From contig NZ_VFUZ01000007.1 in assembly GCF_006658505.1 (NCBI RefSeq), positions 124,001-188,000 of the forward strand: a DNA stretch of 64,000 nt, given 5' to 3'. Source of the DNA: Mesorhizobium sp. B2-4-15. GTDB taxonomy: Bacteria; Pseudomonadota; Alphaproteobacteria; Rhizobiales; Rhizobiaceae. The notes beneath the pieces are model-generated. The model made no database searches and was not told where the DNA came from. It was given only the letters and a program-made list of their open reading frames with translations. Position numbers and translations under genes: made by a program. Below, in pieces: positions 53,459 to 60,116 of this stretch. The stretch's first letter is position 1; every line of letters starts with the position of its first letter.

Positions 53459-54697
53459 TTGAAATCAAAAGGATGGAGCCTCGCAAAGGGAGAACGCCGC
53501 GCCATCGTGGCAGCGCTCTGCTCCGTGCTCCTGGCCTCCTGCACATCGGCTGGCGACCCGACAATGTCGGTCGTGATGCCTGGCTACAATACCTCCTCTT
53601 TGGACATCCACGCGGGAACCACCAGTAAGCCGGTCGCCACCGCCGATTCGTCATCGCAGATGACGGCCACGCAAACGACCGTTATGAGCGAAGGTGACAC
53701 GGCACTACCCGAAACGGTCGCCTACGTGCCGATGGCCAAGCCCGAAGCCACCTTTCCGCTGATAGCGCCGGCCGGCGCTGAAACAATCGCGGGACAAACG
53801 CCGCAGTCCCTGCAGCAGCCGGTGCAGACGGCGCAGCAGACCGACGCGGTCGCCCAAAAGATCGCCGCCGCCGATGCCGCCGTGACGGCGCCAAAGCCCG
53901 CCGCGGCGCCGGTGATGAACAACCCGGTCTATGTGACCGCGGGTGAAACACCGCGAGCCGAGCCGCCGAAGAAAAGAGGCTTCCTGGCCTCGATGTTTGG
54001 CGCCACGCCTGCCTCGGCGACGCCTGCTCCGCTGGTCAACACGCGATCGGGCGAACAGCCGGCCGCGCAAACCAAACCAGCGCCGGCGGCGGCAAAGCCG
54101 ATCATTACTTTGGCCTCCGCCGATTCCGCGGCAAAGCCGATACAGTTGGCTTCGACCGGCGACGAAGCCGGTCACATCACGGGCAGCGACGCCCTGCCCG
54201 GCGTGCGCCAGACGGCCCTGTTCGAGATCAAGCGCAAATCCGGCCTCGACGATGAAAGCGACGTCGACCTCAACGAGGACGAAGGCGGCTCCTATCAGGT
54301 TGCGTCCGCCGCCGGCATGGCGCGCCTAGCGCCCAACGGGCTGCTGAGGCAGAACGAAAGCGTCGATGTGGCCTGCCTGAAGCCGTCGCTGGTGCGCGTG
54401 CTGAAGACGATCGAAGGCCATTACGGCCGCAAGATGGTCGTCACCTCGGGCTATCGCGACCCTGCCCGCAACCGTCGCGCCAACGGCGCCAAGAATTCGC
54501 TGCACATGTATTGCGCCGCCGCCGACATCCAGGTGCCCGGCGTCTCCAAATGGGAGCTGGCGAGCTACATCAGGACGATGCCCGGCCGTGGCGGTGTCGG
54601 CACCTACTGCCACACCGAATCGGTTCACGTCGATGTCGGTCCCGAGCGCGACTGGAACTGGCGCTGCCGGAGGCGCGGCGGCGGTGACGAGGGCTGA
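53459..54697 (+). CDS. M15-type D,D-peptidase-like lipoprotein
   Basis: A 412-residue exported protein. A signal peptide ends in the lipobox VLLASC near residue 26. A long alanine- and proline-rich linker follows (TAPKPAAAPVMNNPVYVTAG) and then a C-terminal peptidase M15 domain: KMVVTSGYRDPARN, NSLHMYCAAADIQV with the zinc His and Asp, and TESVHVDVGPERDWNWRC with the last His. It probably cleaves peptidoglycan peptides. The start is TTG 53459, eight bases after GAGGGGG; other TTG codons upstream are less well placed. It follows phaC by 220 bases. Confidence 0.85.
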   Translation: MKSKGWSLAKGERRAIVAALCSVLLASCTSAGDPTMSVVMPGYNTSSLDIHAGTTSKPVATADSSSQMTATQTTVMSEGDTALPETVAYVPMAKPEATFPLIAPAGAETIAGQTPQSLQQPVQTAQQTDAVAQKIAAADAAVTAPKPAAAPVMNNPVYVTAGETPRAEPPKKRGFLASMFGATPASATPAPLVNTRSGEQPAAQTKPAPAAAKPIITLASADSAAKPIQLASTGDEAGHITGSDALPGVRQTALFEIKRKSGLDDESDVDLNEDEGGSYQVASAAGMARLAPNGLLRQNESVDVACLKPSLVRVLKTIEGHYGRKMVVTSGYRDPARNRRANGAKNSLHMYCAAADIQVPGVSKWELASYIRTMPGRGGVGTYCHTESVHVDVGPERDWNWRCRRRGGGDEG

Positions 54698-54946
54698 TTT
54701 CTGAGTGGGCCAGCCGGACACCAGGCAGAATCTGGTGTCGCGGGGCGATCCAACGTCGAAGTGGCTCGCAATCGCCTGAAAGAGTTCGCAAATCGACGCG
54801 GTCGTCTTGTTGGGGCAGCGGCCGGAAACTGGTGTCAAGGCCGCGCAAATCGATCGCTTCGGCAGGTCGGAAAAAAGTTGTCGGGAGCGGCCACAGACGG
54901 GTTGCCGGTTGCGTTCAACGTCAGTATAAGCCGCTTTCATCTGAGC

Positions 54947-55021
54947 GCGCCCATCGTCTAGCGGTCAGGACACCGCCCTTTCACGGCGGTAACAGGGGTT
55001 CGATTCCCCTTGGGCGTACCA
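54947..55021 (+). tRNA. tRNA-Glu (anticodon TTC)
   Basis: A 75-base cloverleaf starting GCGCCCATCGTCTAGCGGTC. The anticodon stem CCGCCCTTTCACGGCGG holds TTC, the T arm is GGGGTTCGATTCCCC, and the acceptor strand is TGGGCGT followed by ACCA, so CCA is encoded. The acceptor stem pairs throughout, with one G-T pair at the end. tRNA-Glu genes are common integration sites; the low-coding, remnant-rich stretch begins just after it. Confidence 0.95.
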
Positions 55022-55100
55022 GCAAAATCAAGCACTTAGTGAATTTTTACCGGCCTCTGTCCAAGATTTGGTCAATATGGGCCGAGAATCATCCGACAAA

Positions 55101-55146
55101 AAAGGCCCGGAAGCCGAAGCCGCCGGAATAAAAGCCGGCCCGAAAA
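55101..55146. repeat. GGCCCGGAAGCCGAA motif, imperfect hairpin
   Basis: AAAAGGCCCGGAAGCCGAA occurs here and again in the same form at 55992-56009. The right side AGCCGGCCCG can fold back on it imperfectly. A terminator for an unknown transcript or a small repeat family are both possible. Confidence 0.4.
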
Positions 55147-55212
55147 ACGTTCGTGCTTCATGCCGGTTGCTCTTAACCCCGAGCGCCTTCCTGAAACGCA
55201 AAGGAGAACACC

Positions 55213-55506
55213 ATGAAGCATCTCCTCACGCCAATGATCGCCGGCTTGTTCATAGCCTCCGCCAGCACGGCTTTGGCTGCCAGCGTCTATACCGTAACAG
55301 GCAGGACTGGTCAGCCCAGCCAAACGATCGGCACCTCTGAAACAGGTAGCACCACCCCTGGCCACGCCAGCTCTGCCCCGGGTTCTGCCTTCAATCCCGA
55401 TGGGAATGCGGGAACACACTATGCCGGCGAGCAGCCGCAGAACTCAAAGAACCCGAAGAGCGTATCTCAATACGACGTGGCCGGCTTCCAGCAATCGCAC
55501 AAGTGA
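55213..55506 (+). CDS. Small secreted protein (97 residues)
   Basis: The N-terminus LTPMIAGLFIASASTALA is a signal peptide, cleaved near AAS at residues 21-24. The mature 75 residues are small, polar and low in complexity, rich in Gly, Ser, Thr and Asn (TGQPSQTIGTSETGSTTPG, PGSAFNPDGNAGTHYAGE). Function unknown. AAGGAGAAC eight bases before the ATG is a strong ribosome site, and a terminator hairpin follows 25 bases after the stop, so this is a self-contained gene. It is the first gene after the tRNA. Confidence 0.75.
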   Translation: MKHLLTPMIAGLFIASASTALAASVYTVTGRTGQPSQTIGTSETGSTTPGHASSAPGSAFNPDGNAGTHYAGEQPQNSKNPKSVSQYDVAGFQQSHK

Positions 55507-55531
55507 CGCTCGCAAGCCTGCAAGGCACAAG

Positions 55532-55566
55532 AAAGGCCCGGCAAGCCGGTGGCCGCCGGGCCCTTT
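55532..55566 (+). terminator. Terminator hairpin after the small secreted protein gene
   Basis: AAAGGCCCGGC pairs with GCCGGGCCCTTT, with one unpaired base, across a loop of about 12 bases. The right arm ends in TTT and the left starts with AAA, so it could work on both strands. Confidence 0.65.
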
Positions 55567-55781
55567 CGGGGAATAAGAGAGCGCCCACCACGTTTTTCCG
55601 CAGCGGGCGCCAGTTCGGGAGGAGTGTCCCCTTTTACCCGTGGACAACGGTACGCCTTGCTTAGCTGGATAATAAGCTCGCGTCAGTTGAAGTGCTGGAT
55701 TTTCGAGTTGCGTGATTTTTCCGCCACAGACAGCAATGTCGCCCCCCGAAGCAGTCGGGCCCTTTTTCGCTTGCGGAACGC

Positions 55782-55946
55782 TTAGGATTTCTTATCGCCG
55801 TTGGGATTTGGTACTGGTGCCTCTCGCACATCTCGCGGCGGCGGATCGACATGTTTGGGCTGTGGCGATTCTTCCTCGTCGGGACGACGGACAGGTGGCT
55901 TCTTCGGGTCGGGCCTCGCCGGAGGTTCTTTGACCTTGATTGGCAT
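55782..55946 (-). CDS. Proline- and charge-rich micro-protein (54 residues)
   Basis: The frame reads MPIKVKEPPARPDPKKPPVR and continues in the same style (RPDEEESPQP, VDPPPRDVRE) to a lysine-rich end. Its strong bias to Pro, Lys, Glu and Asp is unlike the Arg/Ser-rich shadow frames of this genome and suggests a translated, unstructured peptide. The ribosome site is weak. No homolog is known to me. It lies between two terminator-like hairpins in the sparse region after the tRNA. Confidence 0.45.
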   Translation of the reverse strand: MPIKVKEPPARPDPKKPPVRRPDEEESPQPKHVDPPPRDVREAPVPNPNGDKKS

Positions 55947-55988
55947 ACCCAGTTAACCGGCTTCCCGGCATCTCGTTCCGTTGAATGC

Positions 55989-56020
55989 AAAAGGCCCGGA
56001 AGCCGAAATCGCCGGGCCAA
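55989..56020 (-). terminator. Terminator-like hairpin, shared GGCCCGGAAGCCG motif
   Basis: GGCCCGG and CCGGGCC pair around AAGCCGAAATCG. On the minus strand the stem is followed by TTTTGC; on the plus strand by AAAAAA. The left half repeats the motif at 55101. Confidence 0.5.
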
Positions 56021-56142
56021 AAAATGGCCAGTCTGTGAATCAATTGACTGTCGCCCCGCCAGTCGGGCCGAAAAGCTCCTCATCGCTGATTTCGGTGTGC
56101 TTTACCGTCGCCGCCGACATCGCCACCATCGTTTCGAACGCG

Positions 56143-56345
56143 TCGCAACGCCGACCTTGGCCGCGTCGGCGAGGTTCTGCTGCGCGCGAGACTGGAATGT
56201 CAACCCCCGCAACGCCACACTGGACGTCCTGGAACGCCCGCTCCGTGAAGCCGGCGTTATCTTCCTCGAAGACGGACAGATGGTCGACGGCGGCGCCGGC
56301 GTTAGGTTTGAGGAAATGACCGCGATTCGGGCGCCTACGCATTGA
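56143..56345 (+). pseudogene. Remnant of an XRE-family regulator (C-terminal part)
   Basis: The plus frame ends with NPRNATLDVLERPLREAGVI followed by FLEDGQMVDGGAGVRF. This is the typical tail of short rhizobial XRE regulators, in which a TLDxxxRALxxAGVIF helix precedes a GxGVR end. Upstream in the same frame, PTLAASARF recalls the first HTH helices, but the recognition helix is shortened and the N-terminus is missing. I read it as a decayed regulator. Its stop overlaps the start of the next small frame as TGATG. Confidence 0.45.
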
Positions 56346-56626
56346 TGCTTTCGCCGGCAGCCTCGGAGCCGGCGCTGACCCCAATCGCACGGTGTGAGAA
56401 CTTTCTGCGTTTTTTCGAACTGCATGGTGGTGAGAGGCACAACAGTTACAGGCGCATCAGCGTCACGGAGCAAGTTGATCCGCTGAAGGTGACGATCGAA
56501 TTCGAAATCCGCAACAAGGCGCATGCCCCCCGTCGGTTGGTCGCGTCGTGCGAGTTCTATCAGGATCGGCGGCACATCGGCTTCGTCACGTTGGACGGAT
56601 CGCGCAGCCAGATCATCTACGACTGA
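56345..56626 (+). CDS. Hypothetical small protein (93 residues)
   Basis: Starting at ATG 56345 inside the stop of the XRE remnant, the frame reads MLSPAASEPA, ENFLRFFELHGGERHNSYRR, then strands ISVTEQVDPLKVTIEFEIRN and SCEFYQDRRHIGFVTLDG. Alternating hydrophobic residues suggest a small alpha/beta fold. I recognise no family. The overlap with the remnant suggests the two were once an operon. Codon use fits the genome. Confidence 0.5.
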   Translation: MLSPAASEPALTPIARCENFLRFFELHGGERHNSYRRISVTEQVDPLKVTIEFEIRNKAHAPRRLVASCEFYQDRRHIGFVTLDGSRSQIIYD

Positions 56627-57017
56627 GCGTCTGGACGAAGGAAGCTCGGCTTCGTAGCCTATGGCGACGCGTTCGAGGAAGCTGGCATGCCGCATCGGGG
56701 CGATGAAGACCTATCTGACGGATTTGTAAGCGTAGCAGCCCGCCAGCATGCGTCTCCCGCCGCCGCTGTCCTACATCGCCGAGGCCTCTGGGGCGCGCTG
56801 GCGTCTCCCGGAGCGCTCGTATCAGATTCCAAATCGTATTTGCGTTCTTACTAATATAGGAGCATGATCAAATCAGCCGGGAGGAACTCCGGCATGGCTC
56901 GGCTGCTGGTCCCCCAAAGGAAAAAACCCCCGGCAGCCGGGCCGCCTTCCCTCCGCACCTGGCGCACTGAAGCTTAGGATTCAGATCCCACTCCATTGCC
57001 GGCGGTCGACAAAGTAA
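56627..57017. other. Gap without recognisable gene
   Basis: About 390 bases. The middle (56820-56880) is AT-rich; a minus-strand terminator-like hairpin lies at 56921-56943. I see no gene, promoter or mobile element that can be supported. Confidence 0.5.
56921..56943 (-). terminator. Short minus-strand terminator-like hairpin
   Basis: CCCGG and CCGGG pair around CAG, and the left side is preceded by AAAAAACC, which becomes GGTTTTTT on the minus strand. It would end a minus-strand transcript coming from the right, where only the micro-ORF at 57018-57119 is seen. Confidence 0.5.
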
Positions 57018-57119
57018 TCATGCTCGGAGCTTTTCGGCTTCTCGTTCGAGTAGTTCCCGATCGCCAGCGGCCAATGGAGCGGCCAAATGCCGCTCAAGCT
57101 CTTTGAGAACCGCATTCAT
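57018..57119 (-). CDS. Possible 33-residue coiled-coil micro-ORF
   Basis: Reads MNAVLKELERHLAAPLAAG followed by DRELLEREAEKLRA, an amphipathic helix with a leucine/glutamate/arginine pattern. The ribosome site is not clear, and the frame stays open upstream. A terminator hairpin lies 75 bases downstream on the same strand, which is the main support. It may instead be the end of a lost longer gene. Confidence 0.3.
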   Translation of the reverse strand: MNAVLKELERHLAAPLAAGDRELLEREAEKLRA

Positions 57120-57373
57120 CGCCGTTATATTACCAACAATGTCTTTGGAGTATCGGCAGCCAACACGGATTCGGCACGCCTTTGGCGGCTGCCGCGTACT
57201 TTTGCCGTCGGCCCTTGGGTCGAGTTGTACTGAGTGGTGGCACAATTCGGTTTCCGAAATCACGTGCACCGACCGCGGACCTTGATGGCACCACCGGGGT
57301 CGATCCTGTCCGTTGACGGTTATCTGACGTTACGTTAACTTTTCATTAGTTTTTCCTAAAATAGGAGCCTCTA

Positions 57374-57616
57374 ATGAAAACTGCTATCGCGTGCGCGGCT
57401 GTTGTCCTTGCCGCGTCAAGTGCCGCCGTGGCGCACGAAAAGAAGGCAAAGGTCACCACCAACGCATGTGCTGGTCTGTCGATCAAGGCGGTAAAGGCAG
57501 CAAAATTGGATTGTACGGCAACCGGTACCGCCATTTCATCACAGACTGACACAAGCAAACCCAAGCCGCGCCTGGGGTACGATACCAACCCTTGGGTTTT
57601 CTCTTTCGGGCTCTAA
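57374..57616 (+). CDS. Small secreted protein (80 residues)
   Basis: The N-terminus KTAIACAAVVLAASSAAVAHE is a signal peptide with an AHE cleavage site near residue 20. The mature part has two cysteines (TNACAGLSIKAVKA, KLDCTATGTAI) and ends with RLGYDTNPWVFSFGL. ATAGGAG eight bases before the ATG is a good ribosome site, and the upstream AT-rich bases could hold a promoter. Function unknown. The final aromatic motif is unusual for a soluble exported peptide. Confidence 0.6.
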   Translation: MKTAIACAAVVLAASSAAVAHEKKAKVTTNACAGLSIKAVKAAKLDCTATGTAISSQTDTSKPKPRLGYDTNPWVFSFGL

Positions 57617-58166
57617 TTTCCTTCCGCAGCATGCGCCTGGCGAACCGAAGCTCCCTGGGACGTTTCCTGCGGAACGATGACACACCGCCGATGAATCCGA
57701 GCGGGTCGTGATCGACCGGATAGGTTCCCGCTAGTGATCTCTTCGCGCTCGTCGCCAGCGATTGGTTGAGCCATCCCATTGCCGGGGCTTGTCCGGGGTA
57801 GTAGCAGCCCAAGCGTCTGAGCAGCGAAGCGCGCCATGAGTTCGCCACTCTCGAACACCCTATGAAAATCCCCCTTCGATAGAGGCAGCTTCCGCGATGA
57901 AACCTACCTTGCACTGCCGAATCGGCGATCTGTGCAGGGTCGCGAATCTGGGTGTCTGCTTGGGCAAGCGCTCACCCGGAAGCGCCTCGCCCAACAGGCG
58001 CCCGACATCTGTCCGTGGCGGTGATTGATACCGTCCATCGCCGTGAACCAAGGTCTGGATTTTGCAAAGCAAAGCTCTGACATCTCCACCTAGACTTGAT
58101 CCTGAGCCGTTGGATATTCCGTATTCTGGTAAATCGGCATATAAGCGCGCCAGGGGAACCAACTCT
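57617..58166. other. 550-base gap without convincing gene
   Basis: Several minus-strand frames are open across 57617-58170, but they overlap each other, lack ribosome sites and show no family sequence. The DNA shifts from GC-rich to AT-richer near 58090, just before the J-domain gene. No repeat or mobile element is recognised. It may hold worn remnants. Confidence 0.45.
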
Positions 58167-58712
58167 ATGTTCATTGACTATTATGAAATTCTCGAAATTA
58201 GCCCGAACGCCAACTCGGAAACGTTAGAGCGGGTGTTTCGTTACTTTGCCATGCGCTACCATCCCGACAACCAAGACACCGGCGATGAGGCACGCTTTAG
58301 CGAAATCGTGGAAGCTCATAACATCCTGAAAGACCCGGTCAAACGCGCTCAGTACGACATCAAGTACAAAGACCACTTGAAGCTTCGCCGCGAGTTGATT
58401 GAGGAAACCGGCAATAACAAAGGTATAGAGCGTGACGTCGTAATTCAGGCAAAACTTCTCTCGCTTCTTTACGTCAAACGCCGACAAGACGTCAACGATC
58501 CTGGCATTGGCGATACAGAACTTGAACGCCTGTCAGGTTGTCCTCGTGAGCATCTCGAATTTCATCTTTGGTATCTGAAAGCAAAAGGCTGGATAGGTAG
58601 GGTCGAAAACGGCACCTTCGCGATCACCGTGGAGGGCATCGATCGCGCCAATGCCGAACATCGTCGTGAACCCGCCATACGACTATTGGACCGTGATGTC
58701 CGTGGCGCCTGA
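58167..58712 (+). CDS. J-domain protein with C-terminal winged-helix-like domain
   Basis: A 181-residue protein. Residues 1-70 are a J domain: DYYEILEISPNANSETLERV, then the essential HPD in MRYHPDNQDTG, and ILKDPVKRAQYDIKY, so it should stimulate a DnaK-type Hsp70. The zinc finger and client-binding domains of DnaJ are absent. The C-terminal part, about residues 90-165, reads QAKLLSLLYVKRRQDVNDPG, HLEFHLWYLKAKGWIGRVEN and GTFAITVEGIDRAN, which resembles a winged helix. It may be a chaperone-linked regulator. AGGGGAA before the ATG sets the start. The gene is AT-richer than its neighbours, a sign of transfer. Confidence 0.82.
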   Translation: MFIDYYEILEISPNANSETLERVFRYFAMRYHPDNQDTGDEARFSEIVEAHNILKDPVKRAQYDIKYKDHLKLRRELIEETGNNKGIERDVVIQAKLLSLLYVKRRQDVNDPGIGDTELERLSGCPREHLEFHLWYLKAKGWIGRVENGTFAITVEGIDRANAEHRREPAIRLLDRDVRGA

Positions 58713-58812
58713 ACCATTTGCTGCTGCAAAGGATCCGCCGTTCCATTGACGGCAACGGCGCTCCGTCTCCCAGGGATAATGGGAAGCCTCGCCCGCGCGA
58801 CAAGAGCGTGAC

Positions 58813-59103
58813 ATGGAGGGAACCAGTGGAAGTGCCACGCGTTCTCGCCGCATGCTCAAGAAGATCGCCTTTGCCGCCGTTCTGATACAGGTCGCCGTCT
58901 TTTCGGCTCTCATAACTCAGACGGTTCTTTTCGCATCATCCACCACTACCCACGCCGCGAACGTAGTGTCTGGCGAAGCTGTCGCGGCCATGGACAGAGA
59001 ATGCGCCGAGGCAATTCGGCCGAATATTCCGGATCATTGCCTTGGACGGATTGAGGCGACGAGGCCGATTGCGACGGCGATCATGCGGACGGCCGCGCAA
59101 TAG
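58813..59103 (+). CDS. Small exported or membrane-anchored hypothetical protein
   Basis: A 96-residue protein with a long hydrophobic N-terminal segment (IAFAAVLIQVAVFSALITQT) that is a signal or anchor. A short periplasmic part follows with two cysteines (MDRECAEAIRPN, DHCLGRIEATRP) that may form a disulfide. I recall similar small proteins in Mesorhizobium, all unassigned. ATG 58813 is the longest start; MLKKIAF at 58852 is a good alternative because it places lysines just before the hydrophobic run. Confidence 0.6.
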   Translation: MEGTSGSATRSRRMLKKIAFAAVLIQVAVFSALITQTVLFASSTTTHAANVVSGEAVAAMDRECAEAIRPNIPDHCLGRIEATRPIATAIMRTAAQ

Positions 59104-59173
59104 CGACCCGCCAGGGTAAGGCAACGGGCCGTACATCCCTTGATCACCAAAGCTCATGCTTGGCGGACCGTGC

Positions 59174-59560
59174 CTACCCGCCGACCAGCGGCACGGTAAC
59201 GGTCGTCGCGTAGTTGATCGGGAAGGCGCTGAAATAGGGAAAGTTGATGACGAAGGCATAGCTGGCGGTCAGATGTGCCATGCGGAAGCCACCACTCCCT
59301 GGATCGATGACGATCGTGACGACGACATCCTTCAAACCCAGGGCCTGAAGTTTCTGTGTAGCGATAGCCTGGATGTCGGCCTGGGTCAGCGTGTTCTGAA
59401 GCTGCAGCGAGCGTGCCGACATCTCCAGCGTATAGCGAACACTGGATATGGAGTTCATCGACCAGCCGAAGGCGAAGATGCCAAACAAAAGCATGATGAG
59501 AAAGGGGGCGATCAATGCGAATTCCAACCCGGCACCGCCCGATCGATCCCGCCTGAACAC
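59174..59560 (-). CDS. TadE-family pseudopilin-like protein
   Basis: A 128-residue TadE-like protein. The N-terminal [20 protein letters not shown] is the TadE signature: basic residues, a G/A-rich prepilin-like cut region and a glutamate five residues into the hydrophobic helix. The rest is a small periplasmic domain ([39 protein letters not shown]). I place the start at GTG 59560 because the sequence upstream belongs to a repeat element; the frame itself continues through the repeat, so a longer N-terminus is possible. It is the last gene of a tadG-tadE-tadE unit. Confidence 0.82.
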   Translation of the reverse strand: MFRRDRSGGAGLEFALIAPFLIMLLFGIFAFGWSMNSISSVRYTLEMSARSLQLQNTLTQADIQAIATQKLQALGLKDVVVTIVIDPGSGGFRMAHLTASYAFVINFPYFSAFPINYATTVTVPLVGG

Positions 59561-59573
59561 GGCTGCCTTGGCG

Positions 59574-59672
59574 CAGGTCCAGGAAAAGTGCGAAGCGGTT
59601 TTCCGTCCGGAATTGCGTCCAAGCAAGGACATAGAGCGGGCCTGCGTTTCCGTGAAACGAAGGACGCCTCTA
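59574..59672. repeat. Palindromic intergenic element copy 4, truncated left arm, between two tadE genes
   Basis: GTCCAGGAAAAGTGCGAAGC and CCGTCCGGAATTGC match the GCAATTCC unit at 8778, but the left arm is lost. A tail hairpin follows (GCGTTTCCGTGAAACG). It fills the gap between the two tadE genes and, read on the minus strand, stays open in the frame of the downstream tadE. Confidence 0.8.
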
Positions 59673-60110
59673 GCGGACACGGATCACCTCCAGGTGGCCG
59701 ATGACGCTGGACGTGGAAAAGGCGCCGAAGGTGAAGGGCGGCACCCAGGTGGCCGACGCCTGGATCTGAACATAGACCGATGGCGCCTTGGGCCCACTGC
59801 ACAGGGTGGCGGCGTCGACCACGGTCGTCCCGCACATGTAAATCCGGCTTAGCGTGACCTGGCCATCCGCCGGCCGCTTCTCCCAACTCGAAATGGCAAC
59901 GGCCTGGGTCGCCGTATCATTGGTCGATCCTGCCATGACCAGGTTCGCTGCAGTCTTGACGCCGGCGCGCATCGACAGTGAACTCGTCACGTAGGACCAG
60001 CCGTCCAGGATGCCGAGCAGCGCAACGCACAGGAAGGGTAGAATCATTGCGAACTCGACGGCCGCAACGCCCGCCTCATCTTTAAGATACGAGATCGATC
60101 GACGCTCCAC
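59670..60110 (-). CDS. TadE-family pseudopilin-like protein
   Basis: A 146-residue TadE-like protein with the signature [20 protein letters not shown] near the N-terminus, followed by a periplasmic domain ([39 protein letters not shown]). It starts with GTG six bases after the tadG stop, so the two are coupled. TadE and TadF-type proteins are minor pseudopilins needed for Tad pilus assembly. The prepilin peptidase that would process it is not in the window. Confidence 0.87.
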   Translation of the reverse strand: MERRSISYLKDEAGVAAVEFAMILPFLCVALLGILDGWSYVTSSLSMRAGVKTAANLVMAGSTNDTATQAVAISSWEKRPADGQVTLSRIYMCGTTVVDAATLCSGPKAPSVYVQIQASATWVPPFTFGAFSTSSVIGHLEVIRVR

Positions 60111-60116
60111 GGCAGG

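Noticed and set aside
56102..56695. Minus-strand frame with an HTH-like stretch QQNLADAAKVGVAT
   Set aside because: The match is short and breaks at once; the plus strand carries the longer and more specific XRE tail motif in the same DNA.
57483..58174. Overlapping minus-strand frames of 80-140 codons
   Set aside because: They overlap each other in different frames, have no ribosome sites and show no family sequence.
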